This document shows positions 8,914-17,827 of a stretch of DNA of 49,062 nucleotides, piece after piece. The notes below the pieces were generated by a model that ran no database searches, was not told the DNA's origin, and saw only the letters and a list, made by a program, of their open reading frames with translations. The translations under genes and the position numbers were made by a program. This DNA is from DATEJJ01 sp039649115 (lineage in GTDB: Bacteria; Actinomycetota; Actinomycetes; Mycobacteriales; Micromonosporaceae). The DNA lies in the NCBI GenBank assembly GCA_039649115.1, contig JBBWZQ010000077.1, positions 1-49,062 on the forward strand, given 5' to 3'. The first letter of the stretch is position 1. Every line of letters starts with the position of its first letter.

Positions 8914-10242
8914 TCACTGAGCCGGGCAGCCGGCGGGCGGGTCGATGCGGATGAGGGTCATCATTCCGCCGAAGCTCGCGCCGTAGTTGGTGGCCTGTTC
9001 CAGGGCGTGGCTGTGCGCCACGTGGTAGTACTCGCCGCACTGGTTGTTCTGCACCACGCCGGCCGGCAGCTCACCCTGTGCCCCGCCGAGGTACGGGTTC
9101 TCCGCGAACCAGGTCTCGGTGCCGGGCCCCACGATCTGGTCCTGCAGGGTGGGCAGCGGTACCGGAATCGGGTTGCTGGTCGGGTCCCAGTGCTCGACGT
9201 CCTTCCACACCATCAGCGTGTCCACGGTCTGCCCGGGCGCCACGTCGAGGAGGAAGTTGGAGAACGACAGGTCCTGGCCGGCCGGCCCCTGCGCCGGGTG
9301 CCCGTCGCGGGCGATGAGCTGTTCGTCGCTGCCGTGCGGGTGGAACGGGTAGCTGACCGAGCCCGCGTTGAGGTACCTGATGAGCGCCGGCTTCGGGTTG
9401 CTCGCCGCGTCGTACGGCCGGATGTGGATCAGCGCGCCGTAGGGCTGGTTGGGCAGCCATTCCGCGTGGTTGGGCGAGATCGTGTCCGGCATGCTCCGGC
9501 CGTTGATCATGAAGTACCGCGGCTTGAACTTCGAGTAGTCGAAGGCCCGCCGGCGCTCCACGGCCAGGTGCAGGTCGGGATCCACCTCACTGAGCAGGTA
9601 CAGGTACTCGTGCCCGGTGTCGAAGGCCGAGTCGGACCGGTTGTTCTCCCAGTCGTGGTGCCCGGCCGGCCGCACGATCAGCCCGCCGAACAGGCCCATC
9701 TGCGCCTGCTTCTGCACGTCCGTCCCGGACTCGTACAGGTAGGTGCCGGGTGCGCCGGCGGTGAACGTGTAGGTGACCGCGCCACCGGCCGCCGCCGAGG
9801 TGGTCAGCGACGTCAGGTTGCCGGTCGTGTCGGTCTCCGGCTGGGCCGGCTGGCCGTTCGCGAGCACCTGCGTCTGGCCCGGGAACACCAGCGAGGTCGC
9901 CTCGGGCAGGCTGTTGTGCAGCACCACGGTGACCTTCACGCCGGAGTCGACGCACAGGGTCGGGCCGGGCAGCTGGAACGCGCCGCCGCCGGGTCCGTAG
10001 CTCCACATGTAGATGGCGTTGCCGTCCGGGGTGGCGATGTAGCCGCCGCTCGCGGTCAACGAGAACGCGTTGCCCGGCGCGGTGAGGCATTCCAGGCCGG
10101 CCAGCGGGCTCGCGGCCGAGCCCCGGCCACCGGGCACCGCCAGTACCGCCACGAGGGCGGCGGCCAGCAGCGCCGGTGCCGCCAGGCGCAGCCGGCCTTC
10201 GTAGCGGTGGCCCTGTGGCCACAATCGGGTGAGGCGAAGCAT
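8914..10242 (-). CDS. Multicopper-oxidase-like secreted protein carrying a His-only half-site
   Basis: This 442-residue exported protein has a basic N-terminus and a hydrophobic signal (ending near GSAAS). At least two cupredoxin-like domains follow. The first (about residues 80-190) keeps the fold (GPTLCVDSG, GTYLYESG, QMGLFGGLIVRP) but lacks the expected HxHG and HCH ligands. The last domain has YPFHPHG and a C-terminal YYHVAHSHALEQATNYG. These are HxHG and HSH pairs as in the first domain of a normal multicopper oxidase. No type 1 copper Cys motif is seen. ATG 10242 has AGGAGA 7 nt upstream. An upstream GTG at 10266 would add eight residues that are really the ribosome site. It lies 25 nt after the other oxidase gene, with which it may share one active site. 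Confidence 0.85.
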   Translation of the reverse strand: MLRLTRLWPQGHRYEGRLRLAAPALLAAALVAVLAVPGGRGSAASPLAGLECLTAPGNAFSLTASGGYIATPDGNAIYMWSYGPGGGAFQLPGPTLCVDSGVKVTVVLHNSLPEATSLVFPGQTQVLANGQPAQPETDTTGNLTSLTTSAAAGGAVTYTFTAGAPGTYLYESGTDVQKQAQMGLFGGLIVRPAGHHDWENNRSDSAFDTGHEYLYLLSEVDPDLHLAVERRRAFDYSKFKPRYFMINGRSMPDTISPNHAEWLPNQPYGALIHIRPYDAASNPKPALIRYLNAGSVSYPFHPHGSDEQLIARDGHPAQGPAGQDLSFSNFLLDVAPGQTVDTLMVWKDVEHWDPTSNPIPVPLPTLQDQIVGPGTETWFAENPYLGGAQGELPAGVVQNNQCGEYYHVAHSHALEQATNYGASFGGMMTLIRIDPPAGCPAQ

Positions 10243-10267
10243 CGGGGTTCTCCTTCCGGGGGCCACG

Positions 10268-11530
10268 TCAGGCGTTCGCGCGGGTCTGTGGGGGCAGCGT
10301 GCCCGGTGCGGACACCCGGATCTCGGTCATCTGACCGCCCAGTCCGGCACCGCCGGCGTTGGTCAGCGACGGGTAGTCGCGCGCGTAGAGCAGGTAGGTA
10401 CCGGGCGCCGGAGCGGTGAAGATGACGTCCCGGCTCTCCCCGGGGCCGATCTCCACCGTGTTGGTCACCTGGAACTCGGCGGTGCCGTCGCGCCCGCGCA
10501 GCAGGCTGGCGTCCTTGGCGACCACGAGCAGGTCGATGCCGTCCACCGTCAGCGCGTGGTTGAGGTAGCCCAGGTTGGCCAGGCGCAGCAGCACCTTCTC
10601 GCCCGTGTTCGCGGTGATGAGCGAGGAGTTGGGCTGGTAGCGCAACCGCCCGGCGGCCGTGCTCATCGGGTCGCCGGCGGGGGCGAGGGTGTCGGGGTAG
10701 GCGCGCCCGTTGAGGGCGAAGAAGGTGGGCTTGAAGTCGGTCCAGTCCGTGGTCTGGATGTGCGCGTCCCGGTAGTGCGCCTCGGCCCACAGCTCCGTGG
10801 TGATGAACGCGAACTCCCGGTCGTACCGGGTGGAGCCGTCGCCGTCGTTGTACGCGTACTTGCCCGCCGGTACGTCCGCGGTCCCCTGGTTCTGGACCGG
10901 CCGCACGTACACCACGCCGGTCATGCCCATCTGCACGTGCTCCACGTCCTCGAAGTGGCAGTGGTACATGTACGTCCCGGGGTCGTGCGGCCGGTAGAAG
11001 TACGTGAAGTCGCGCCCGATCGGCACCGAGATGGACAGCTCCGGCACCCCGTCGAAAAGCGGTATCGCGTTGCGGAAGCCGTGCCAGTGCACGGTGTGCC
11101 CGTCCACCAGGTCCGGCCGCACCGACAGGCCGAGGTTGGTCAGCGTTATCTTGATGTCGGTCTCCTGGTCGAAGCCCAGCAGCGGCGCGCTGATCTGGGC
11201 ATGGCCCCGCTGGGCGGTCACGTCCGCCCCGCTGAAGCCGGTGACGTCCCGGAAGCCGAACACGTACATGTTGGTGCCCGACGGCGCCAGCGGGTCCGGC
11301 CAGAACGGCTGGATCGCGGGCGCGGAGTCCGGCATGGACACCCAGCCGTCGGTCGCGGCCAGGTGCACCTCGGCGGTCGGGTTGGGCACCGCTCTCGGTA
11401 CGGCGAGCACGGGACGGGCCGGGCCGGCGGCCGAGCCGCCCTCGGGCAGCAGCGCCCAGGTCGCCACTCCGGTGGCGCCGGCGAGCAGACCGCGTCGGCT
11501 GATGCCACGGCGGGAAGCGCGGTCGGACAC
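10268..11530 (-). CDS. Tat-exported multicopper-oxidase-like protein with the type 1 copper half-site
   Basis: This 420-residue protein starts at GTG 11530 behind AAGGAGGACATC. Its leader contains SRRGLLAG, a Tat-type twin-arginine signal suited to export of a folded cofactor protein. The first cupredoxin domain has HTVHWHG, and then YHCHFEDVEHVQMGM. The latter gives a Cys flanked by His with a downstream His and Met, a type 1 copper pattern. The second domain (from about residue 270) keeps only an isolated His (NHALTVDG) and ends YLLYARDYPSLTN...GGQMTEIR, with no HxH pair. Normal two- or three-domain oxidases hold two HxHG-type and two HxH-type sites in one chain, whereas this one has half. 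The next gene supplies the complementary half. Substrate unknown: metals (Cu, Mn), phenols or nitrite cannot be told apart by reading. Confidence 0.88.
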   Translation of the reverse strand: MSDRASRRGISRRGLLAGATGVATWALLPEGGSAAGPARPVLAVPRAVPNPTAEVHLAATDGWVSMPDSAPAIQPFWPDPLAPSGTNMYVFGFRDVTGFSGADVTAQRGHAQISAPLLGFDQETDIKITLTNLGLSVRPDLVDGHTVHWHGFRNAIPLFDGVPELSISVPIGRDFTYFYRPHDPGTYMYHCHFEDVEHVQMGMTGVVYVRPVQNQGTADVPAGKYAYNDGDGSTRYDREFAFITTELWAEAHYRDAHIQTTDWTDFKPTFFALNGRAYPDTLAPAGDPMSTAAGRLRYQPNSSLITANTGEKVLLRLANLGYLNHALTVDGIDLLVVAKDASLLRGRDGTAEFQVTNTVEIGPGESRDVIFTAPAPGTYLLYARDYPSLTNAGGAGLGGQMTEIRVSAPGTLPPQTRANA

Positions 11531-11633
11531 GATGTCCTCCTTCAGACGAGCGGTTGCACGGGGGTGGTCGGGGGCGGGTGGCGGCCGGCGGATTGGGGGG
11601 CCCGGCCGCCACCCGGCTCTCATCGGAACGGCG

Positions 11634-14600
11634 TCACGGGATCTCGTCGGCGCCGATATCGGGGCGGGTGACGCTGCGCGACTGGCCGTCGTAGTCAGTG
11701 CGCGGAGCCTGCACCGTGGTGGCACCGAAGGTTCTGGAGCCCGCACCACCGTTGCTCGCCGGTGAGGCCGTGCCGACCAGGTGGTAGTTGCCCATCTGGT
11801 TCAGCGGCGCCGGCTGGATGATGATGACCGCCTGCCGGAACGACGGGAACGTGCGCGAGGTCTCGATCGTCACCGTCGCGGTGAAGGGGCTGCGCACCTG
11901 CGGGTCCTGGCCGACCACGTTGGTACCGGAGAGCGTGGTACCCGTCGTGGTCTGCAGCACCGAGTTCGTCGGTGTCAGCGGACCGGCACCGTCCACCGAG
12001 CCCATGTCCCAGTAGTTCGCCGGGTCCCCGGCCGGCGCGTCCGGTGCGCCGATGCCGCTGACGTACAGCCCGTTCCAGCTGCCCGCCCGGTTGTTCCAGA
12101 AGATGTTGTTGAACAGCTTGGGGTTGCTGAAGGTCGCCGCGCCGGCTGGCAGGGTGGCCTGCAACTGGTCGCTGTTGGTCGCGGTGGACAGGCCGGCGGG
12201 TGCCGGGCGGCCGTTGCTGGTGGCCGCGGTCGCCGTGGTGATGTTGCCCATCACCGTGTTGTTGACGATCCGCACGTCCACCGAGTCGTCCAGGGCGATG
12301 CCGCCGCCCTCGTGCGTGGACACGTTGTCCACCACCATGTTGTTCGTCACCGAGATCGGGAAGTTGCCCGCCTGCAGGAAGCGGATGCCACCGCCGTCGT
12401 CGTTGGCCATGTTGGCCTCGATGGTGTTGGCGTCGATCGTCACCGCGCCGGATCCGGCGGACGGCCGGGTCGGGTCACTGGGCAGCTCGCCGGCGACCAT
12501 CACGCCACCGGCCTCGTCGTAGGACTGGTTGAGCCAGATCCGGTTGGCCGAGATGCTGCCGCTCGGGGACAGCCCGAAGTGCGAGATGCCGCCGCCGTAC
12601 TCGGCCGAGAAGTTGCCGCACAGGGCGTTGTGGTCGATCGAGTACCCGTTGCTCCCGGTGAACACCCCGATCGCGCCGGCCAGGTTGGTGCCGCCGTTGT
12701 CGCGGATGTCGTTGCGGGAGATGGTGACGTTCTGGTTGCCGCTGTTGGTGTACGGGGTGCCGACGCGGATCGCGCCGCCGTACGCCCCGCTGTTGCCCAC
12801 GATGACGTTGTCCGTCACGCGGGTGTACCGCGCCTGGGCGTGCAGGTACACGCCGCCGCCCTGGGTGATCAGCGCACCCGCGGCACCCACCGGGGTGGTG
12901 ACCCCGCCGGCCGCGCCGGCCAGGCCGCCCACGTCGTTGACGTTGCCGGCGAAGTCCGACTGGTTGCCGCCGGTGATCCGGAAACCGTCCACAGTGGGCG
13001 GGTTGAGGATGTTGAACTGGTTGGCGCGGGCCAGCACGGTGACCACGGCGCCGTCGGGCACCTGGGCCGGGCCGGCGTGCGGGATCGAGGCGACCAGCGC
13101 CAGCCAGGCGGTGCCGCTCGCGTTGTCGATGCCGAACGCACGACCGTCCAGGATGGACCCACGCACCTCGGTGCCGTCCGCGTACTGGCCGCCGGGGCCG
13201 ACACCCTGCATGCGCACCGACGAGTGGATGACGACGTTCTCGTAGTACGCGCCGGCCGGGTTGTCCTGGCTGGTCGCGTTGGGCCAGACCGCCACGACGG
13301 AGGTGTCGTTGGCAGCGGCGGCCGCCTCCAGCGCGGCCTGCACCGTGCTGTACGTCGTCTCACCGGAGGTCACCGCGGCGGCGGGCGGGTTCACCTGGCG
13401 CAGCCGCGGGTTGACCACGGTACCCAGGCCGACGCCGCTCGCGGCACCGAGCATCTGCACGCTGATCCCGTTGCGGGTCTGCTGCCCGTTGTTGGCGGTG
13501 ACGGTGAGCGCACCGGCAGCCGGGAGGACCGGCCGGCTCAGGCTTACCGTGATCTGCCGGTCCGACCACGAGTTGATGGTGACGGTGGTACCCACCAGGC
13601 CGCTGACGGTGACCGCGCTGTTCGGTCCCCGGGTGCCGAAGCCGGTACCGGTGAGGGTCAGCTGCCGGTTGTTGTCGGTGCTCCGGATGTACGGCCGGGA
13701 CTGCGCGAACAGCTGCGGGGTGTCGGTCGCCGGGAGACAGTCCACCGGTCCCACCTGGGTCGATCCGGGCGCGATCGCCACCGCGGCGACCTGTGTCGGT
13801 GCCGTGTCGGTGGTGGTGAACAGCCCCGGCCACGCCTGGAAGTTGGTGGCGATGGTGCGGAAGCGCGGGTTGTAGTTGCGGTTGTAGTGCCCGGGTTGGC
13901 CGGGGTCGTTGCCCACGAAGCGGTACATGTTCAGGCAGGGACCGGCGGGCAGCGGGCAGTTGTACGTGCTCGTCGACGGCTCGATCGCCTCGTAGAACCC
14001 GTTGAAGTCGGTGTCCACGGTGTCCACCAGGCGGCCGGACCAGTCGTAGATGCCCATCGGCACGTTGGGCAGCGGCTCAGCCTCGCCGAAGGCGATGCTG
14101 CGCTTGTCGTGCGAGAGCCCGAGGTCGTTGATGGTCAGGCCCCAGAAGTGGGCCGGCAGCGGCACCTGCGTGAACAGGTTGAAGTTGGGTGCCGAGGTCT
14201 GCCCGCCGCGCACCTGCACCAGCTTGCTGTCGCACAGCGGCTTCTGCTGGCCCTCGAACGGGCTGCCACCGCCGTCGACGAACGGCTGGTCCGTCACGTG
14301 CACCGTGTGGTTCGGCCCGGCGCACTCGGGGTTGATGCCATTGCCCTGCGTCGGCGGCGCACCCGGGTCCGGCTGGGGCTGTGCCGGGTTCGGCGCGTCG
14401 GCCGCCTGGCTCGGCGACGGCGGGAAGTTGTCCTGCGGCAGGTACGAGTCGCCGTCGAAGATGTTCACGTCTTCCTCGCGGGTCACCTGGTACATCGGCT
14501 TGCCGTCCACCGGGTCGGTGGGGATCTCCACGCTCACCAGGTAGTCGTCGGGCAGCAGAGCCTGGGTCTGGCCGTCCGGCAGGGCTGCGTACAGTGCCAT

Positions 14601-16787
14601 GCCGTGGTCCGCCGCCGGGTTCTGCGGGTCACCCGGCGGGTAGAGGTTGACCTTCGAGTCGGCGAACGCGTAGTTGCCGTTCACCGTCTGGCCGAAGGCG
14701 CCGGCCGTGGTGTCGTTCGGCATCGCCTGGAAGCCCATCATCGGCGACTCGACGCACATCTGGTTGGCGGCCGTGCCGAAGTCCGGCAGCGCGAGCTGGT
14801 CGGTCAGCGGCCGCCCGTCGAACAGCCGCGCGGTGCAGCCGCGGCCCGGACCCCACGTCTCGGACGTGTACACGTCGTTCAGCTCGGGTCCACGCTGCAG
14901 CGATCCGTCCGGGTTGTGGATCGGGTCGCCATTGCCGTCCCGCGCCACCGCGTACAGGTGCACCTTGATGTTCGGGATGCCCGGCTGGTACGGCTCCGTC
15001 GCCGCGAAGCGCGGGTCGAGCTCGTTGCGGGTGGTGTCGTAGGTGATCGTGCCGGCGATGCCGCCGGTGGCCGCACCCTGGTAGTTCTGCACGCCCCAGT
15101 CGACCCGGCCGGACAGGCCGATCACGGGCAGCACGTTCACGTCCACGGCCGCACCCAGCAGCGTGGTGGCCGTGGGCTGGTTGTCCGCCTGGTAGGTGAT
15201 GCCCGTGGTCTGGTACCGCGTGTTGAACGCCTCCAGCACCAGCCACTTCGTCAGCGGGTACGCCTCCTTGATGGCGTAGTTGCCGTTGTTGTCGGTGGTG
15301 ACCGTGTTGACGCCCTGGTCCATCACCGAGTTGTCGCGCTCCTTGAGCACCACGGGGAAGCGCGGCACGCCGGCCTCGCCGGCATCGCGCTTGCCGTTGG
15401 CGTTGGCGTCGATGAAGACCGAGCCGGTGATCTCGCTGAACCAGCCGACCAGCGGCTTGGTCCCGATGTCGAGCTTCTGTCCATTCGAGACGGTCACGTT
15501 GAACGAGTCCAGGATCGTCTCCTGTGGACCGTCCCACAGCGTCAGCTGGTAGTCCCCGTCGGGCACGTTGGTGATGTCGAAGGTGCCGTTGGCCGCGCCG
15601 CGGGCCAGGTAGACCATCTGGTCGTTGCTGCCGAGGTCGGACAGGGCCACCCACGGCTGGCTGACCGGGCCGGCGATGCTGGCCCCGGCCACGCCCGCGT
15701 TGGGCAGGGTGACGCCACCCTGGCCGCCGACGTACGTGTGGGCGAGCACCGCGGTGCCCACGATCTCACCGGACGCCGAGCCGGCCAGTGCCTTGGGCGA
15801 GACGAAGCCGAAGTCCACATAGGGCACCCGCTCGCCGCCGACGGTCTGCTCGGTGTCGTAACCGGTGTCGCCCTCCTGCACCCAGATGTCCCAGTCGTGC
15901 GAGCCTTCCAGGGTCGTCGTCTGCACCCACACGGCACCGGAGGGCGCGACCACCTGCGTCGCGTACCGGTCGGGGCCCAGGTTGTGGATGACGATGTCGC
16001 CGTTGCCGTCGCTCTTGCAGCCGGTCGACTGCGCGGAGATGACGGGCTTGCCGTCCGCGAAGACGACCTGCCCCGCCGGGTGCGCGGCGTCCGGCGCGGA
16101 GTGCTGGTACTGGGTGCACAGCGGGTTGCCGTAGTAGTCCGTGCTCACCTCGCCCATCACGTCGGCCAGGTGCGCGGTGAAGCCGGCGAGTCCCTGCTCC
16201 GCGCCCACCTCGTAGGTGCCGTCGACCGGGATGTTGTCGTTGAAGACCCGGATGCGGATGCTGCCCAGGGGCAACGGGTAGGGCTGCATGGTGACGGTCA
16301 CGTCCGTGGTGGCGCCACCGGTCACCGTGAAGTGCTCGCCGTCGATCTTGTAGCCGTCGGCCGTCACGGAGATGAGGTACTTGCCCACCGGCAGGTTCGC
16401 CAGGGCCGCGGCGCTGGCCAGGTCCGTCTGGTCGCCCTGCGCGACCACCGGCACCGCGCCCGGAGTGTTGCGGATCGAGGGCCACTGGCAGTGGTCGGCG
16501 AAGTCGGCGGTGCTGGCCACGCCGGCACGCGGCGGCAGGCAGTTGGCCATGGCGTCGTGCGGATTGCCGACGTCGTCGGCGGTGACGAGCCAGTGGTACG
16601 CGGTGACCGCGTCACCCTTCTGGATCTCCGGCGGTGCGCCGACGGTGCGCGCGCTCTGCACCCGCAGCGTGATCGCGCCGGTGGTCGCTGCGGACGCCGG
16701 CAGTGCGGAGACCACGGTGTATCCGAGCAGCAGCAGCAGGCCGGCGGTTCCTGGGAACCACCAGTTCCGGTGCAGACGACGCCGCAT
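11634..16787 (-). CDS. Giant secreted surface protein: SdrD-B-like, IPT/TIG and right-handed beta-helix domains
   Basis: This 1717-residue protein starts at ATG 16787 with GAGGGGG just upstream and a clear signal peptide (hydrophobic run, cleavage near ASAA). Residues about 30-880 are a series of beta-sandwich carrier domains. They include an SdrD-B/Cna-B-like segment around 450 (SVFIDANANGKRDAGEAGVP), whose DxNxNGxxDxGE pattern binds calcium in the family. An IPT/TIG-like domain sits near 1030-1110 (LTLTGTGFGTRGPNSAVTV). From about 1130 to 1660 there are parallel beta-helix repeats typical of pectin-lyase-fold proteins, rich in NxI/NxT turns. The chain ends in DIGADEIP, a usual end of such proteins. 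No LPXTG sorting signal or transmembrane anchor is present. It is first in the leftward operon and a likely cell-surface or matrix scaffold for the oxidases, by inference. Confidence 0.85.
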   Translation of the reverse strand: MRRRLHRNWWFPGTAGLLLLLGYTVVSALPASAATTGAITLRVQSARTVGAPPEIQKGDAVTAYHWLVTADDVGNPHDAMANCLPPRAGVASTADFADHCQWPSIRNTPGAVPVVAQGDQTDLASAAALANLPVGKYLISVTADGYKIDGEHFTVTGGATTDVTVTMQPYPLPLGSIRIRVFNDNIPVDGTYEVGAEQGLAGFTAHLADVMGEVSTDYYGNPLCTQYQHSAPDAAHPAGQVVFADGKPVISAQSTGCKSDGNGDIVIHNLGPDRYATQVVAPSGAVWVQTTTLEGSHDWDIWVQEGDTGYDTEQTVGGERVPYVDFGFVSPKALAGSASGEIVGTAVLAHTYVGGQGGVTLPNAGVAGASIAGPVSQPWVALSDLGSNDQMVYLARGAANGTFDITNVPDGDYQLTLWDGPQETILDSFNVTVSNGQKLDIGTKPLVGWFSEITGSVFIDANANGKRDAGEAGVPRFPVVLKERDNSVMDQGVNTVTTDNNGNYAIKEAYPLTKWLVLEAFNTRYQTTGITYQADNQPTATTLLGAAVDVNVLPVIGLSGRVDWGVQNYQGAATGGIAGTITYDTTRNELDPRFAATEPYQPGIPNIKVHLYAVARDGNGDPIHNPDGSLQRGPELNDVYTSETWGPGRGCTARLFDGRPLTDQLALPDFGTAANQMCVESPMMGFQAMPNDTTAGAFGQTVNGNYAFADSKVNLYPPGDPQNPAADHGMALYAALPDGQTQALLPDDYLVSVEIPTDPVDGKPMYQVTREEDVNIFDGDSYLPQDNFPPSPSQAADAPNPAQPQPDPGAPPTQGNGINPECAGPNHTVHVTDQPFVDGGGSPFEGQQKPLCDSKLVQVRGGQTSAPNFNLFTQVPLPAHFWGLTINDLGLSHDKRSIAFGEAEPLPNVPMGIYDWSGRLVDTVDTDFNGFYEAIEPSTSTYNCPLPAGPCLNMYRFVGNDPGQPGHYNRNYNPRFRTIATNFQAWPGLFTTTDTAPTQVAAVAIAPGSTQVGPVDCLPATDTPQLFAQSRPYIRSTDNNRQLTLTGTGFGTRGPNSAVTVSGLVGTTVTINSWSDRQITVSLSRPVLPAAGALTVTANNGQQTRNGISVQMLGAASGVGLGTVVNPRLRQVNPPAAAVTSGETTYSTVQAALEAAAAANDTSVVAVWPNATSQDNPAGAYYENVVIHSSVRMQGVGPGGQYADGTEVRGSILDGRAFGIDNASGTAWLALVASIPHAGPAQVPDGAVVTVLARANQFNILNPPTVDGFRITGGNQSDFAGNVNDVGGLAGAAGGVTTPVGAAGALITQGGGVYLHAQARYTRVTDNVIVGNSGAYGGAIRVGTPYTNSGNQNVTISRNDIRDNGGTNLAGAIGVFTGSNGYSIDHNALCGNFSAEYGGGISHFGLSPSGSISANRIWLNQSYDEAGGVMVAGELPSDPTRPSAGSGAVTIDANTIEANMANDDGGGIRFLQAGNFPISVTNNMVVDNVSTHEGGGIALDDSVDVRIVNNTVMGNITTATAATSNGRPAPAGLSTATNSDQLQATLPAGAATFSNPKLFNNIFWNNRAGSWNGLYVSGIGAPDAPAGDPANYWDMGSVDGAGPLTPTNSVLQTTTGTTLSGTNVVGQDPQVRSPFTATVTIETSRTFPSFRQAVIIIQPAPLNQMGNYHLVGTASPASNGGAGSRTFGATTVQAPRTDYDGQSRSVTRPDIGADEIP

Positions 16788-17158
16788 CTGTACCCCCTCG
16801 GTCAGTGACCACGGGCCACGGGACTCCGGCCCGGTCGGGCTGGCGAGGAAATGATGGGTACGCGGCAGCGGCGCGGTAAGCATTCATTACAGAACCGTCA
16901 TACGGATGTCATCTCGGCTCAGCCGAGTTCAGGGAAGATGTGGCATCAACGTCCGTCATCGTCCGTGTCAGCTGCACGACACAACGTATCCGCCATTCGG
17001 CTTGCCCGGCGTCCCCGGTTGCGCTGGGCAGCCTCGATCCTTTCGGTGAAAATACCGGACAAAACAGTATCCGGGGCCGCAGACGCGAGAGAGCCTCTGG
17101 CGATTCCACCGGATTAAGGGCTTGATAACACCAGCACTCGCACGGCAGGGGGAGATCC
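16788..17158. promoter_or_regulatory. Divergent regulatory region between copper-oxidase operon and two-component system
   Basis: This 371-bp stretch separates two diverging transcription units and must carry both promoters. Seen: the pair GTCAT at 16897-16901 and 16908-16912 (11-bp period). A second direct repeat CGTCCGTCAT / CGTCCGTGTC lies at 16950-16959 and 16960-16969 (10-bp period). Between them is the perfect inverted repeat CTCGGCT-C-AGCCGAG at 16913-16927. OmpR-family regulators usually bind direct repeats of 10-11 bp, and one is encoded next door at 17159. The region is less GC-rich than the flanking genes. An open frame at 16851-17117 is present but looks non-coding. Confidence 0.5.
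16897..16969. promoter_or_regulatory. Candidate OmpR-type direct-repeat operator with embedded palindrome
   Basis: Two direct repeats with helical-turn spacing flank a perfect 7-bp-arm palindrome. The first is GTCAT twice, 11 bp apart, at 16897 and 16908. The second is CGTCCGT twice, 10 bp apart, at 16950 and 16960. The palindrome is at 16913-16927. Binding by the adjacent response regulator is inferred from family behaviour and position. Confidence 0.35.
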
Positions 17159-17827
17159 GTGAGTCGAGTTTTGGTCATTGAAGATGATGAACGTCTAGGT
17201 CGTTTGGTGAGCAGGGCACTGGAGAGCGAGGGGTACCCGACCGAGCGGGCGAGTACCGGCCCGGACGGTCTGGCCAGCGCGCTTGCCCGCGACTTCGACC
17301 TGGTCGTTCTCGACCTCATGCTGCCCGGCATGGACGGGCGCCAGGTGCTGGAGCGGCTCGTCGAGGAGCGCCCGGAGCAGCGGGTTCTCGTCCTGTCCGC
17401 GGTACCCGAGATCGGCACCCGGGTCGCCGTGCTGGAGGCGGGCGCGGCGGACTTCCTGGGCAAGCCGTTCGCGGTCGCGGAACTGCTGGCGCGGGTACGG
17501 GCCCGGTTACGGTCGGGCGCTCCAGGTGCGGCCGCCCGCTGGCTGACCGCCGGACCGGTGCGGCTGGACCTGCGCCGGCGCCGGGCCGCCGTCAACGGGG
17601 CCGACCTGGAGCTTTCCTCGCGGGAGTTCCTGCTCCTGCAGCACCTGATGTCCCGCGCCGGCCAGGCGTGCAGCCGCGAGGAGCTGCTCGCCGACGTGTG
17701 GGGACTGACCTTCGACCCGGGAAGCAACGTGGTGGACGTGTACATCCGCCGGCTGCGCGGCAAGCTCGACCTACCCGACCGAATCGAGACGGTACGCCAT
17801 GTGGGCTACGCTTTCGCCCTCAACTAA
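17159..17827 (+). CDS. OmpR/PhoB-family response regulator
   Basis: This 222-residue cytoplasmic DNA-binding regulator has a receiver domain at residues 1-118. Its acidic pocket is EDD (8-10), the phospho-acceptor is Asp52 in LVVLDLMLPGMDG, and the conserved Lys is in LGKPF. A winged-helix domain of the OmpR type follows (LSSREFLLLQHLM, SNVVDVYIRRLRGKLD, IETVRHVGYAF). The GTG at 17159 is preceded by AGGGGGAG. Its 3' end overlaps the histidine kinase by 29 nt, so the pair is co-expressed. It is divergent from the copper-oxidase operon, making that operon the first candidate target. The signal could be copper or envelope stress, which the sequence does not settle. Confidence 0.93.
   Translation: MSRVLVIEDDERLGRLVSRALESEGYPTERASTGPDGLASALARDFDLVVLDLMLPGMDGRQVLERLVEERPEQRVLVLSAVPEIGTRVAVLEAGAADFLGKPFAVAELLARVRARLRSGAPGAAARWLTAGPVRLDLRRRRAAVNGADLELSSREFLLLQHLMSRAGQACSREELLADVWGLTFDPGSNVVDVYIRRLRGKLDLPDRIETVRHVGYAFALN

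Noticed and set aside
6328..10419. A 1363-residue open frame on the plus strand
   Set aside because: It lies antisense to three well-supported copper-operon genes. It is rich in Arg, Gly and His without any domain, as expected for an antisense frame in high-GC DNA.
11781..16808. A 1675-residue open frame on the plus strand
   Set aside because: It is the mirror of the giant surface-protein gene, with a Val/Arg/Gly/His bias, no signal peptide and no ribosome site.
16851..17117. An 88-residue frame in the divergent spacer
   Set aside because: Composition is unlike a coding region, and it covers repeats that look like regulatory DNA.
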